Part shown: positions 7,596-16,114 of the stretch, one piece after another | How positions within the stretch are numbered: position 1 is the first letter of the stretch | Layout of the letters: each line of letters begins with the position of its first letter | Assembly (NCBI GenBank): GCA_015069095.1 | Contig: SVJH01000023.1 | Coordinates: 1-33,080, forward strand | Reading direction: 5' to 3' | DNA length: 33,080 bases | From: Oscillospiraceae bacterium | Lineage (GTDB): Bacteria; Bacillota; Clostridia; UMGS1810 | Program-made: the position numbers and the translations under genes | The notes under the pieces: generated by a model | Told to the model about the DNA's origin: nothing | Seen by the model: only the letters and a program-made list of their open reading frames with translations | The model's database searches: none

Positions 7596-9413
7596 TTATT
7601 TTGCATTTCTTGCTTTTGCACGAAGTGATTTATCAAGTATTCTTTTTCTTAATCTTAAATAATTTGGTGTTACTTCCAAAAGTTCATCATCGCCTATAAA
7701 TTCAATGCACTGTTCAAGCGACATTACTGTATGCGGTACAAGTCTTAATGCTTCGTCAGAACCTGATGCGCGCATATTTGTAACATGTTTTTTCTTACAT
7801 ACGTTAACTTCAACGTCTTCTATTCTTGAGTTTTCACCAACAACTTGTCCTGCATAAACTTTTTCGCCGGGACCTATAAACATTGTTCCTCTGTCTTGTG
7901 CATTAAATAGTCCGTATGTTACGCTTTCGCCGGTTTCAAATGCAACAAGTGAACCTCTTTGTCTGCTTAAAATTTCGCCTTTATATTCTTCATAACCCGA
8001 TACTATATGATTCATAATACCGTTTCCGCGTGTATCAGTTAAAAGAATTGAACGGTAACCTATAAGACCTCTTGAAGGAATATCAAATTCGAGTCTTGTA
8101 TATCCTGTCGCGCCCGTTGTCATATTTCTCATCTGCGCTTTTCTCTCGCTTAGTTTATCAATGACAACACCAACACAGTCTTCAGGAACATCTATCATTA
8201 AAAGTTCAATCGGCTCGCAAACCTTTCCGTCTATAACTTTGTTTATAACTTCAGGTTTTGATACCTGAAATTCATATCCCTGTCTTCTCATTGTTTCAAT
8301 CAAAACAGATAAGTGAAGTTCTCCACGGCCCGATACTTTAAATGCATCTGCGCTATCTGTTTCTTCTACTTTCAAACTTACGTTTGTTTCCATTTCTTTA
8401 AACAGACGTTCTCTTAAATGTCTTGATGTAACATAATCGCCATCCTGTCCCGCAAACGGAGAGTTATTTACAGAGAATGTCATAGAAAGTGTAGGCTCAT
8501 CAATTTCAACAAATGGAAGTGGGTCAATGCAAGAAGCATCACAAATTGTTTCGCCTATATTTATTTGTCCTACACCTGAAATATTAACTATGTCCCCTAC
8601 TTTTGCTTCGTCTACTTCCTGTCTTTTTAGACCTTCAAACTGATATATTTTACCAATTTTAACATTTCTGTTTTTGCCGTCTTTACCACATACAACGACA
8701 CTTTGACCAACTTTCATTGTTCCTCTTTCAATTCTTCCAAGTGCCATTGTTCCAACGTATTCATCGTAGTCTATATTTGAAATCAAAAACTGAAGCGGTT
8801 CATCTTCCTCGCCTTCAGGCGCTTTTACGTTTTCAAGTATCATATCAAAAAGCGGTTTCATATCTTCGCCTTTTACATCTGGAGTTCTTGTCGCATAACC
8901 ATCTCTTCCTGATGCAAAAATAACAGGCGAATTAAACTGTTCATCTGTTGCTTCGAGTTCTAAGAAAAGTTCCAATACTTCGTCTACAACTTCATGCGGT
9001 CTCGCATTTGGTCTATCAAGTTTATTTACAACGATAATTGGATTTAAATTAAGTCCAAGTGCTTTTTTAAGTACAAATCTTGTCTGTGGCATACATCCTT
9101 CAAATGCATCAACAAGTACAAGTACACTGTCTACCATTTTAAGTACACGTTCAACCTCGCCACCAAAATCGGCATGCCCCGGTGTATCTACAATGTTAAT
9201 TTTTACTCCGTTATACATAAGTGATGTATTTTTTGAAAGAATTGTAATACCACGTTCTTTTTCAAGATCATTGTTGTCCATAACACGTTCATCAACATGC
9301 TGATTTTCTCTAAAAATACCACCTTGCTTAAGCATAGCATCAACAAGTGTTGTTTTTCCATGGTCAACGTGCGCTATAATTGCAATATTTCTTAAATCTT
9401 CTCTTTTGCTCAT
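7596..9413 (-). CDS. typA: translational GTPase TypA/BipA
   Basis: This 605-aa ribosome-associated GTPase is involved in 50S assembly and stress growth. It has the G1 motif AHVDHGKTT, G2 RGITI, G3 DTPGHADFGGEV and G4 NKLDR, then EF-G-like domains II, III and V and the BipA-specific C-terminal domain ending in KARNAK. An upstream in-frame GTG at 9428 would add five residues, but that GTG lies inside the ribosome site (GTGAGG). The ATG at 9413 has GAGG at the right distance and gives the usual MSKREDLRNIAIIAHVDHG start. It is the first gene of an eight-gene operon reading from the consensus promoter at 9476-9504. Confidence 0.96.
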   Translation of the reverse strand: MSKREDLRNIAIIAHVDHGKTTLVDAMLKQGGIFRENQHVDERVMDNNDLEKERGITILSKNTSLMYNGVKINIVDTPGHADFGGEVERVLKMVDSVLVLVDAFEGCMPQTRFVLKKALGLNLNPIIVVNKLDRPNARPHEVVDEVLELFLELEATDEQFNSPVIFASGRDGYATRTPDVKGEDMKPLFDMILENVKAPEGEEDEPLQFLISNIDYDEYVGTMALGRIERGTMKVGQSVVVCGKDGKNRNVKIGKIYQFEGLKRQEVDEAKVGDIVNISGVGQINIGETICDASCIDPLPFVEIDEPTLSMTFSVNNSPFAGQDGDYVTSRHLRERLFKEMETNVSLKVEETDSADAFKVSGRGELHLSVLIETMRRQGYEFQVSKPEVINKVIDGKVCEPIELLMIDVPEDCVGVVIDKLSERKAQMRNMTTGATGYTRLEFDIPSRGLIGYRSILLTDTRGNGIMNHIVSGYEEYKGEILSRQRGSLVAFETGESVTYGLFNAQDRGTMFIGPGEKVYAGQVVGENSRIEDVEVNVCKKKHVTNMRASGSDEALRLVPHTVMSLEQCIEFIGDDELLEVTPNYLRLRKRILDKSLRAKARNAK

Positions 9414-9475
9414 TAAAAACTGCCTCACTTTTTTTGTATATATTAAAATATTTTATCATTATTTTCCAACATATA

Positions 9476-9504
9476 ATTATAGCATCAAAATACCTTTATG
9501 TCAA
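9476..9504 (-). promoter_or_regulatory. consensus sigma-A promoter for the typA operon
   Basis: On the minus strand, TTGACA (9504-9499) and TATAAT (9481-9476) are separated by exactly 17 bases. Both hexamers match the consensus perfectly. Transcription would start near 9469, giving a leader of about 55 bases to the typA ATG. It is the only strong promoter seen upstream of the eight genes down to rlmD. Confidence 0.85.
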
Positions 9505-9527
9505 CTTATTATGCTATTTTTAAACAC

Positions 9528-9561
9528 AAAAAAATTGTGCAGATTTCTTTGCACAATTTTT
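9528..9561 (-). terminator. rho-independent terminator of the large secreted-protein gene
   Basis: Just past the TAG of the 1290-aa gene, a stem of about 12 bases (AAAAATTGTGCA pairing with TGCACAATTTTT, loop of about 8) runs directly into seven T residues on the minus strand. It separates that gene from the typA promoter immediately downstream. Confidence 0.85.
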
Positions 9562-9568
9562 ATTTAAT

Positions 9569-12500
9569 CTATTTTACTGTTGTTTCCAATAAATCTGCAA
9601 GTGGAATGTTTAGGTTATCCCAAAGCATTACTTTTGCATTACAACCCGTAGCATTTAAAGAATCAAAGTCAACATCAACTTCGTATGATGTTTTATTTGA
9701 AGTTGCATCTACTGCTTTTGCAGCAACCATTTCGCTTTCTGATGAATAAATTGCTACAACAAGTTTTGCACTTTCTTCAACAACACAAGTTACATTCGCC
9801 TTTGCTCCAGTATCATTTGTATTTACATCTGCTGATGCTATGATGTTTCCGCTTGTAAATGCTACTGTGTTTGTGCCACCATTAAGTGCCACGTTATTTT
9901 CGCCTACATAAACTCCTTTGCCATTTACAACTGCATATCTTCCCGCATCAGGAACAAGTGTAATTGTTCCGCCAACTGTTGATGGAACTACACTTCCACC
10001 AACTGATACGTCTACAATATAGTCTGTGTGGCTTTTAAAATATGAAGCTGCAAGTGAACCTTTTTCGCCTATTACGTTGCTTTTTGTATCATACGCATCA
10101 CTTATAAATATAATCGTGCTTACTTCCGATGCGCTGTTGCTTTCGGTTCTGCTACCTGCAAACACACCAACGTTTGTTGTATCAGAAATTCCTGAAAGAC
10201 CATTCTTTGTATTTAAACTTACATTTGGTCCGATTACAATATTTGTAGTACCTGTTACGCAATCCGAACCGCCCCATGTTGCTGAAATAATTTTATAATC
10301 AAATTCGTTGTAACATCCGCCATAAACTCTTCTTGTTACTTCTCCGCCCAAAAGATTTATAACAGTATTACCTGTCATTGCATAGTTTTCACTACCGCCA
10401 AATATCGCTTCAACTATACCACCTGTCATAGTAACATTAGTATTAGATGTAATTTCAGCAGAAGTTGAACCTGCGTAAACATTCATTACTTTACCACCTG
10501 AAATAGTGATGTTTGTTTCAGGAGTAGTACCGCCTGCAAATTGACCGGCACCAACGATATATTTTGTAACAGCATTACCTGTAAAGGTAATATTTGTGCT
10601 GCCTGTAACAGCTGCGCTTCTGCCGCCACCAAAAATTCGGCATTCAACTGCATTTGCTGTATCTGTACTGTTAACATTTCCTCCAACAATAACGTTTGTA
10701 TTACCTGTTACTTTTCCGCTTGTGTTAAATCCACCGCCGAAAATTCTTGCATATTTACCACCGTAAATTCTAACATCAGTACTTGCTACGGTAGCATTAT
10801 TTTTACCGCCGTATACAACAAATCTTGATTCTATACTGTTTGCACTGTCATTATATGATGTTACAGTATCTGCAATTTCAAGTGTATGTCCGTTTGCAAA
10901 AATACTTGCTGAATTATCTACAGAACTTGTTGAACTTAACGCAACAGTTGCTGTGCCTTTTAAAACAAGGTTTTCAAACTTTGTATTACCCATTATGTCT
11001 GTTGATTCAGGAAGTGTTAATACAACGCTGCTTGTTTTACCTGTAATAGTAAAACTTCCACGTTCTTTTTCTGCATCTTCATATGTCATATCATCTAAAA
11101 GAACAATTTTTGAAACAGGTAATTTAAATGCTGCTTTAAGTGATTTTAAAGGTGCACTTTCGCTTAAACCACTGTTTGCGTCGTTACCTGCATTTGAAAC
11201 ATATGCTACAGAATTTGCAACATCAACCGGCTCAACTGTAATATCATCTACGTATAATGCAGTGTTATATGGAGCATTAGTACCAGTATCGTCATCCATC
11301 AACTGGTCAAACATAATTTCATCTTTAAGATTTCCGCTTGAATCTTTACCCATTGTAAAGATGTATTCTCCATATGTCCAGGTACCTGCAGGTAAATCTA
11401 TTGTTTTAGCCGTTCTTGTTTCTTTTGTTTCATCTGATATAATACCAAATGAAACCTTACCTTCGTTTTCGCCATAGAACCATGCGCCTAATTTGTATGT
11501 GTTACCAACTGTTGCATTTTTCAATGCATCTCTAAGTTTTAGTCTGTGCTGAAGCTGCTCAATACCATCTATTTTTAATGAATAACTTCCGCCGTGTACT
11601 TGTTTTGTCGAGTAGAATACATGTCCGCCAAAAGCGCCGCCACTTGTCCAGTCTTCATTCAATGTAAGTATATTTTCTGCGCCTTCTTCAAAATCCAAAG
11701 TTGCATAACCGTCAGTTACTGCATCTTCAAAATAAGATGTTCCTGTTTCTTCGATTTTTATGTCGTCAATATAAATATCATTAATTACTACTGATGAATC
11801 TCTCTGGTCAATAGCAAAAGCTGCTGTTAATCCGGTATTTGTTTTAATATCCAAATAAACAGATACATTGTTCCATGTGTTTGGTTTTAAAGCACTATCT
11901 TCACCTACTGGATAATATTTGTTTGAACCCCAGTAGCTGTTCATTGTTTTATCGTCTTTTGTAGTATATTTAGCACCAAATCTAATACCTTTTTCAGATT
12001 CTTCGCCTTTTGGATAAATTTTAAAAGAAATTTTTGTTTTCTTTCCAATATCGCTATCTTCAAACATATCAAGAAGTGATACACGAGTTGCGGTGGCATT
12101 TGTTCCCGGTGCATTTATCAAAAGAGATTTTCCTTCTGTACCAATGCCTTTTTCAGAATTCGAAACGACACTTACATCACCTGTAATATTACCAGTCCAG
12201 TCAACACCTTTAATTAAATCTCTTGTGTTTTCAAAGTCAATTACTTCGTTTCTGCCTGCACCCATAAACATTGAAGGTGTTTCTATAATTTTGATATCGT
12301 CAACATAGATATATTGATATCCACCTTCAAACGAAGTTCCAGCATCGTTTCTCTGATCAAAGAATAGGTTTTTTGCACCTGTTGCCGTTGAAGGAATTGT
12401 TATATTAAATTCAATGTCATTCCAAACACCTTCATTAAAATCTACACCTTTTTTTAAGTATACAGCTGATTTTTTTCCACCATCTGCTGATGCAGAAATG

Positions 12501-13441
12501 GTAGTTTTTAAACCAGTTCTGATATCTAAATCAGATGTGCCTTCTACATACATTTTATAACTAATTGTATATGTTTTGCCTGCTGTAGTAGATTCGCAAG
12601 ACAAAATGTTATAAAGTTCATTTCTGTTTTTGTATCCTGCACCTCTTAAAACTTTTCCCTGACCGGCACCAACAGGGTCATTAACAATGTATTTTCCGCC
12701 GTTAGCGTCAACATCATAAACAGTTGCAGAATTACTATATCCTCTTAACGTAGTATATGTAGCATCTTCAAAATCTAATGTTTCGCCAAGATTATAACTT
12801 GCAAATACAGATGCTTCAGATGTTGGTTTTGTATCTGTAGCATCAATCACTTTTATAAGTTTTACATCATCAATGTAAAAACGCTGTGTATCTGTAACAT
12901 TTTCGCCACCTGAAAGTTCAAATCTTACATTTAGCGAACCGCCGGATGCAATATTTGACGCGTTATAAACAAACTCATTTGATGAAACAGTCATCCACAT
13001 TTTTTCAGGCACAGATGCAATTGTTCTTGTTGCAGAGCCTAAATATGCAGTAGTACCAGTATCCTTTAAAGGTTTAACAACAATGCTTTTTGCACCAGCG
13101 CTATTTGCGTGCATTACATAAGCTGTAATTTTATATGTTGCTCCTTCTTCTAAAACTGTGTTATCTAAAAATACTTTTGCAATAACTTGCTCTACTCCTG
13201 TTGCACCTGCCTTTCTTCGTGCAACTAACACTTTTTTACTTTGTGCACCATCAATGTAGTTGGGTGCATTATTCTGTAAAAATGTGCCTGTAGAAGTTCC
13301 GCCTGCAGCATAATCACTGCTTGTTGCGCTTTCAAAGGTTTGTGTCCATACCGTTTGATAATCAGTATATGCATATGTATTAACAACACATACTGACATA
13401 AGCATTGTGAAAACTAAGATGATTGATAATAGTTTTTTCAT
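9569..13441 (-). CDS. large secreted multi-module protein: four jelly-roll-like repeats plus beta-helix
   Basis: This 1290-aa protein begins with a signal peptide (MKKLLSIILVFTMLMSV, cleavage likely after TYA near residue 25). Four tandem modules of about 170 residues follow. Each opens with an F/LDFE-type strand and closes with a strand of the type [YI]xDDIxI, ending near residues 195, 388, 563 and 745, like CBM4/9-type jelly rolls. A YVSNAGNDANSG motif near 750 introduces a right-handed beta-helix (about 780-1070) of repeated GG-rich turns such as IFGGG and ITISGG. The last 75 residues, ending VMLWDNLNIPL, resemble a C-terminal domain often found in clostridial secreted proteins. There is no LPxTG, SLH or transmembrane anchor. 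Likely role is polysaccharide binding or surface coating; no catalytic residues could be assigned. Confidence 0.85.
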   Translation of the reverse strand: MKKLLSIILVFTMLMSVCVVNTYAYTDYQTVWTQTFESATSSDYAAGGTSTGTFLQNNAPNYIDGAQSKKVLVARRKAGATGVEQVIAKVFLDNTVLEEGATYKITAYVMHANSAGAKSIVVKPLKDTGTTAYLGSATRTIASVPEKMWMTVSSNEFVYNASNIASGGSLNVRFELSGGENVTDTQRFYIDDVKLIKVIDATDTKPTSEASVFASYNLGETLDFEDATYTTLRGYSNSATVYDVDANGGKYIVNDPVGAGQGKVLRGAGYKNRNELYNILSCESTTAGKTYTISYKMYVEGTSDLDIRTGLKTTISASADGGKKSAVYLKKGVDFNEGVWNDIEFNITIPSTATGAKNLFFDQRNDAGTSFEGGYQYIYVDDIKIIETPSMFMGAGRNEVIDFENTRDLIKGVDWTGNITGDVSVVSNSEKGIGTEGKSLLINAPGTNATATRVSLLDMFEDSDIGKKTKISFKIYPKGEESEKGIRFGAKYTTKDDKTMNSYWGSNKYYPVGEDSALKPNTWNNVSVYLDIKTNTGLTAAFAIDQRDSSVVINDIYIDDIKIEETGTSYFEDAVTDGYATLDFEEGAENILTLNEDWTSGGAFGGHVFYSTKQVHGGSYSLKIDGIEQLQHRLKLRDALKNATVGNTYKLGAWFYGENEGKVSFGIISDETKETRTAKTIDLPAGTWTYGEYIFTMGKDSSGNLKDEIMFDQLMDDDTGTNAPYNTALYVDDITVEPVDVANSVAYVSNAGNDANSGLSESAPLKSLKAAFKLPVSKIVLLDDMTYEDAEKERGSFTITGKTSSVVLTLPESTDIMGNTKFENLVLKGTATVALSSTSSVDNSASIFANGHTLEIADTVTSYNDSANSIESRFVVYGGKNNATVASTDVRIYGGKYARIFGGGFNTSGKVTGNTNVIVGGNVNSTDTANAVECRIFGGGRSAAVTGSTNITFTGNAVTKYIVGAGQFAGGTTPETNITISGGKVMNVYAGSTSAEITSNTNVTMTGGIVEAIFGGSENYAMTGNTVINLLGGEVTRRVYGGCYNEFDYKIISATWGGSDCVTGTTNIVIGPNVSLNTKNGLSGISDTTNVGVFAGSRTESNSASEVSTIIFISDAYDTKSNVIGEKGSLAASYFKSHTDYIVDVSVGGSVVPSTVGGTITLVPDAGRYAVVNGKGVYVGENNVALNGGTNTVAFTSGNIIASADVNTNDTGAKANVTCVVEESAKLVVAIYSSESEMVAAKAVDATSNKTSYEVDVDFDSLNATGCNAKVMLWDNLNIPLADLLETTVK

Positions 13442-13506
13442 TCTTTCTTACCCCTTTATAAAAATATTTATTTTCAAAAAACATAGATGTTTAAATAAAT
13501 CACATC

Positions 13507-13535
13507 ATTATACAACTTTACACTCAATATGTCAA
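13507..13535 (-). promoter_or_regulatory. perfect sigma-A promoter of the large secreted-protein gene
   Basis: TTGACA (13535-13530) and TATAAT (13512-13507) lie 17 bases apart on the minus strand, both perfect. The predicted start is near 13500, leaving a leader of about 58 bases with AAGGGG before the ATG at 13441. This predicts high, constitutive transcription of a monocistronic unit. Confidence 0.88.
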
Positions 13536-13567
13536 TATGTTTTTCTGTAAATAGATGTAACAAACAC

Positions 13568-14524
13568 TCATTTTTCTATATTTTCAAAGTAATTTTCAAG
13601 TTCTTTTTTAAGTTCATAGCAATTTGAAATTGTATTTATTTTCCCACGCATCAATGCACTGTCTTTAAGACCTTTTATATACCATGCGGCATGTTTTCTA
13701 AATTCCCTTATACCAATATGTTCGCCTTTGTATTTTATTAAAAGGTCAAGATGATAAAACAAAGTTTCTTCTTTTTCCTCAAGTGGAATTTGTCTGTACG
13801 AACCCGTTTTAAGATATTCATTTGTCTGCTCAAAAATAAACGGATTTCCCTGTGCACCCCTTGCTATCATCACAGCATCGCATTTAGTATAATCAAACAT
13901 TCTTTTCGCATCTTCAGGGCTGAATATATCACCGTTTCCTATGATTGGAATATTTGCTTTTTCTTTAATTCCTTTTATTATATCCCAATCTGCTTTCCCA
14001 CTGTAATACATTTGCCTTGTCCTTGGATGAACTGCAATTGCATCAGCACCTGCTTCTTCAATTACCTTTGCAATAAGTGGTGCATTAACCTCTTCAAATC
14101 CACTGCGGATTTTACATGTAACAGGTACATCCACCTCTTTTTTTACTGCTTTTACAATTTTATAAATCAAGTCAGGATTTTTCATAAGGGCACTTCCGTC
14201 GCCATTATTTGCAACCTTAGGTGCAGGGCATCCCATATTTATATCAAGAACACTTGCACCGGTTGAAAGTGCAACAAAAGCAGTTTGTGCCATAATATCA
14301 GGGTCGCTTCCAAAAATCTGAACAGCAAGTGGTTTTTCCTCATCTGTGCTAATTAAAAGGTCTTTTGTTTTTTTGTCTTTGTAATACATTGCCTTAGAAC
14401 TTACCATTTCAGAGTAAACCATACCTGCACCATATTTTTTGCATACAACACGAAAAGGCAGGTCACAAATACCTGCCATCGGTGCTAAAAATATATTATT
14501 GTCTGCTGTTTTAATAAATTCCAT
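13568..14524 (-). CDS. dusB: tRNA-dihydrouridine synthase
   Basis: This 318-aa FMN-dependent enzyme reduces uridines in the tRNA D-loop. The TIM barrel shows APMAGICDLPFR at the N-terminus, DINMGCPAPKV with the catalytic cysteine in GCPAPK, KIRSGF, AVHPRTR, IGNGDIFSPEDA and MIARGAQGNP for FMN phosphate binding. A small helical C-terminal domain completes the usual length. The ATG at 14524 shares a base with the rhaB stop (TAATG), with GGAGA upstream, so it is co-translated with rhaB. The DusB assignment over other Dus subtypes rests on overall likeness to the single Firmicute enzyme. Confidence 0.93.
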   Translation of the reverse strand: MEFIKTADNNIFLAPMAGICDLPFRVVCKKYGAGMVYSEMVSSKAMYYKDKKTKDLLISTDEEKPLAVQIFGSDPDIMAQTAFVALSTGASVLDINMGCPAPKVANNGDGSALMKNPDLIYKIVKAVKKEVDVPVTCKIRSGFEEVNAPLIAKVIEEAGADAIAVHPRTRQMYYSGKADWDIIKGIKEKANIPIIGNGDIFSPEDAKRMFDYTKCDAVMIARGAQGNPFIFEQTNEYLKTGSYRQIPLEEKEETLFYHLDLLIKYKGEHIGIREFRKHAAWYIKGLKDSALMRGKINTISNCYELKKELENYFENIEK

Positions 14525-15990
14525 TATTTCTCCATTAGTTTATTGTAAGTTTTGCTTATTTCGTTCCATTTTTCTGTATTTTCGCTACTGTACGATTTAA
14601 GTTCAAACGAATTTGCAATTATTTTTCTTGCTTCTTTAAGGTCTTTAATTTCGCCCGCTGCAATAAGTTGTACTGCAATATTTCCAAGGGCTGTCGCTTC
14701 AATTGGTCCTGCAAATACATTTACGCCACAAGCATCTGCGCACATTTTACAAAGAAGCGGATCTTTTGTACCGCCACCAACAATATTTATACTTTTAAAA
14801 TCTTTTCCTGCAAGTTTTTTAAGATTTTCAAAAGAATATTTGTATTTAAGCGCCAAACTTTCGTAAATACATCTTACAATTTCGCCAACTGTCTGTGGTA
14901 CATACTGATTTGTTCTTTCACAGTACTGTTGAATACGTTTTGGAATATCACCAGGTTTTCCAAACTCAGGATAATCAGGATCTATAAAGCATTTAAACCC
15001 TTCAGATGCAAGTGCCAACTGTTCTAAATCATAGAAAGAGTACTCTTTGCCTTGTTTTATCCATGTTCTTCTTGATTCCTGAATAAGCCAGAGTCCCATA
15101 ATATTTGTTAAATATCTTATTGTGCCATCATATCCACCTTCGTTTGTGTATGATGATTTCATACCCTCTTTTGTTACCGAAGGTTCTTTAAGTTCTGTTC
15201 CAAAAAGCGACCATGTACCACAACTTATATAAACAAAATCGTCTTCCTGCGACGGAACACTTACAACTGCAGATGCTGTATCGTGAGAGCCCACTGCAAT
15301 TACTTTTGCTTTTTCTATTTGCAACTCTTCGCACACCTCATCTGTAAGTTCACCTACTACTTCGCCCGGTTTTATAATATCGCAAAGAAGTTCTTTGTCA
15401 AGCCCTATTTTTTCAAGAAGTTTTTCGTTCCAGTTTCTTTTGTGTGGGTCAAGCATCTGTGATGTTGAAGCAATTGTATATTCATTCTTTTTAACACCTG
15501 TTAAAAAGTAATTTAAAAGGTCAGGTATGAAAAGAATTTTATCTGCAAGGTCAAGTTGTTCTTTTCTGTATTTGGATACATAATAAAGTTGGAAAATCGT
15601 GTTGAAATTAAGAATTTGTATACCTGTTTCGTCATAAAGATTTTCAAGTGTCATTTCGTTTTTAAATTCTTCTATCATATTGTCGCATCTGGCATCACGG
15701 TAGTGAACAGGATTTGAAACAAGTTCGCCGTTTTTATCAATTATACCAAAATCAACTCCCCATGTATCTATGCCTATAAAGTCAAAACCGCCCATATTAT
15801 TTGCTTTTACCATCGCCTGTTTAATCTGGTCAAAAAGATAGATAATATCCCAGTAAAGAGTTTTTCCTACCTTTACACCATTATTTGGAAAACGATGTAT
15901 TTCTTCAATCTGAATTTTTCCGTTTTCAAGGCTTGCAAGTATTCCTCTTCCTGATGAAGCACCAAGGTCTATTGCTAATATTTTTTTCAT
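14524..15990 (-). CDS. rhaB: rhamnulokinase (FGGY family)
   Basis: This 488-aa enzyme phosphorylates L-rhamnulose with ATP in L-rhamnose breakdown. The N-terminal ATPase signature is DLGASSGRG. The sugar-site segment GIDTWGVDFGIID and the motifs GSHDTASAVV and ISCGTWSLFG are RhaB-like, and the adenosine motif is VGGGTKDPLLCKM. Length matches RhaB. GGGAGA precedes the ATG. No rhamnose isomerase, aldolase or transporter is adjacent in this window; the only partner is dusB. A related deoxy-sugar kinase (for example fuculokinase) is less likely given the motifs. Confidence 0.88.
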   Translation of the reverse strand: MKKILAIDLGASSGRGILASLENGKIQIEEIHRFPNNGVKVGKTLYWDIIYLFDQIKQAMVKANNMGGFDFIGIDTWGVDFGIIDKNGELVSNPVHYRDARCDNMIEEFKNEMTLENLYDETGIQILNFNTIFQLYYVSKYRKEQLDLADKILFIPDLLNYFLTGVKKNEYTIASTSQMLDPHKRNWNEKLLEKIGLDKELLCDIIKPGEVVGELTDEVCEELQIEKAKVIAVGSHDTASAVVSVPSQEDDFVYISCGTWSLFGTELKEPSVTKEGMKSSYTNEGGYDGTIRYLTNIMGLWLIQESRRTWIKQGKEYSFYDLEQLALASEGFKCFIDPDYPEFGKPGDIPKRIQQYCERTNQYVPQTVGEIVRCIYESLALKYKYSFENLKKLAGKDFKSINIVGGGTKDPLLCKMCADACGVNVFAGPIEATALGNIAVQLIAAGEIKDLKEARKIIANSFELKSYSSENTEKWNEISKTYNKLMEK

Positions 15991-16016
15991 ATTTCAATCT
16001 CTCCCATAATCGCATC

Positions 16017-16049
16017 GTATTTACTTATTTATACTTATTATGTAAATAC
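16017..16049. promoter_or_regulatory. inverted repeat upstream of rhaB, possible operator
   Basis: GTATTTAC (16017-16024) and GTAAATAC (16042-16049) form perfect 8-base arms separated by 17 bases. The repeat begins 27 bases upstream of the rhaB ATG and lies in the intergenic region shared with the divergent LCP gene. Arms this far apart (25 bp centre to centre) are unlike a compact dimer site but could fit two half-sites. The region is very AT-rich, so chance is possible. Confidence 0.35.
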
Positions 16050-16064
16050 TTTACACTAAATTAC

Positions 16065-16093
16065 TTGATTTGTCAAATTTTTTATGTTAAAAT
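16065..16093 (+). promoter_or_regulatory. sigma-A-like promoter of the LCP-family gene
   Basis: TTGATT (16065-16070) and TAAAAT (16088-16093) are 17 bases apart on the plus strand, with four and five matches to consensus. The start would be near 16100, about 15 bases before the GTG start codon. Confidence 0.55.
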
Positions 16094-16114
16094 AAATATA
16101 TATCAATTAGGGCG

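Noticed and set aside
7596-9428. typA starting at the GTG at 9428
   Set aside because: That GTG is part of the ribosome-binding sequence of the ATG at 9413, and the extra five residues are not family-like.
10240-11100. Repeated TTTATTACA/ACCTGT-like words suggesting a DNA repeat array or CRISPR
   Set aside because: The repetition follows the roughly 25-30-residue protein repeats (GG turns, TNV strands) with variable spacing; there are no identical direct repeats with unique spacers.
10486-11477. Several plus- and minus-strand ORFs inside the large secreted-protein gene, including a Cys-rich and a Gln/Leu-rich one
   Set aside because: They are shadows of the repetitive beta-helix codons in other frames, lack ribosome sites and have biased composition from the repeats.
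13442-13567. Terminator for dusB ahead of the large secreted-protein gene
   Set aside because: No stem with a T-run was found between the dusB stop and the promoter at 13507-13535; read-through from rhaB-dusB cannot be excluded.
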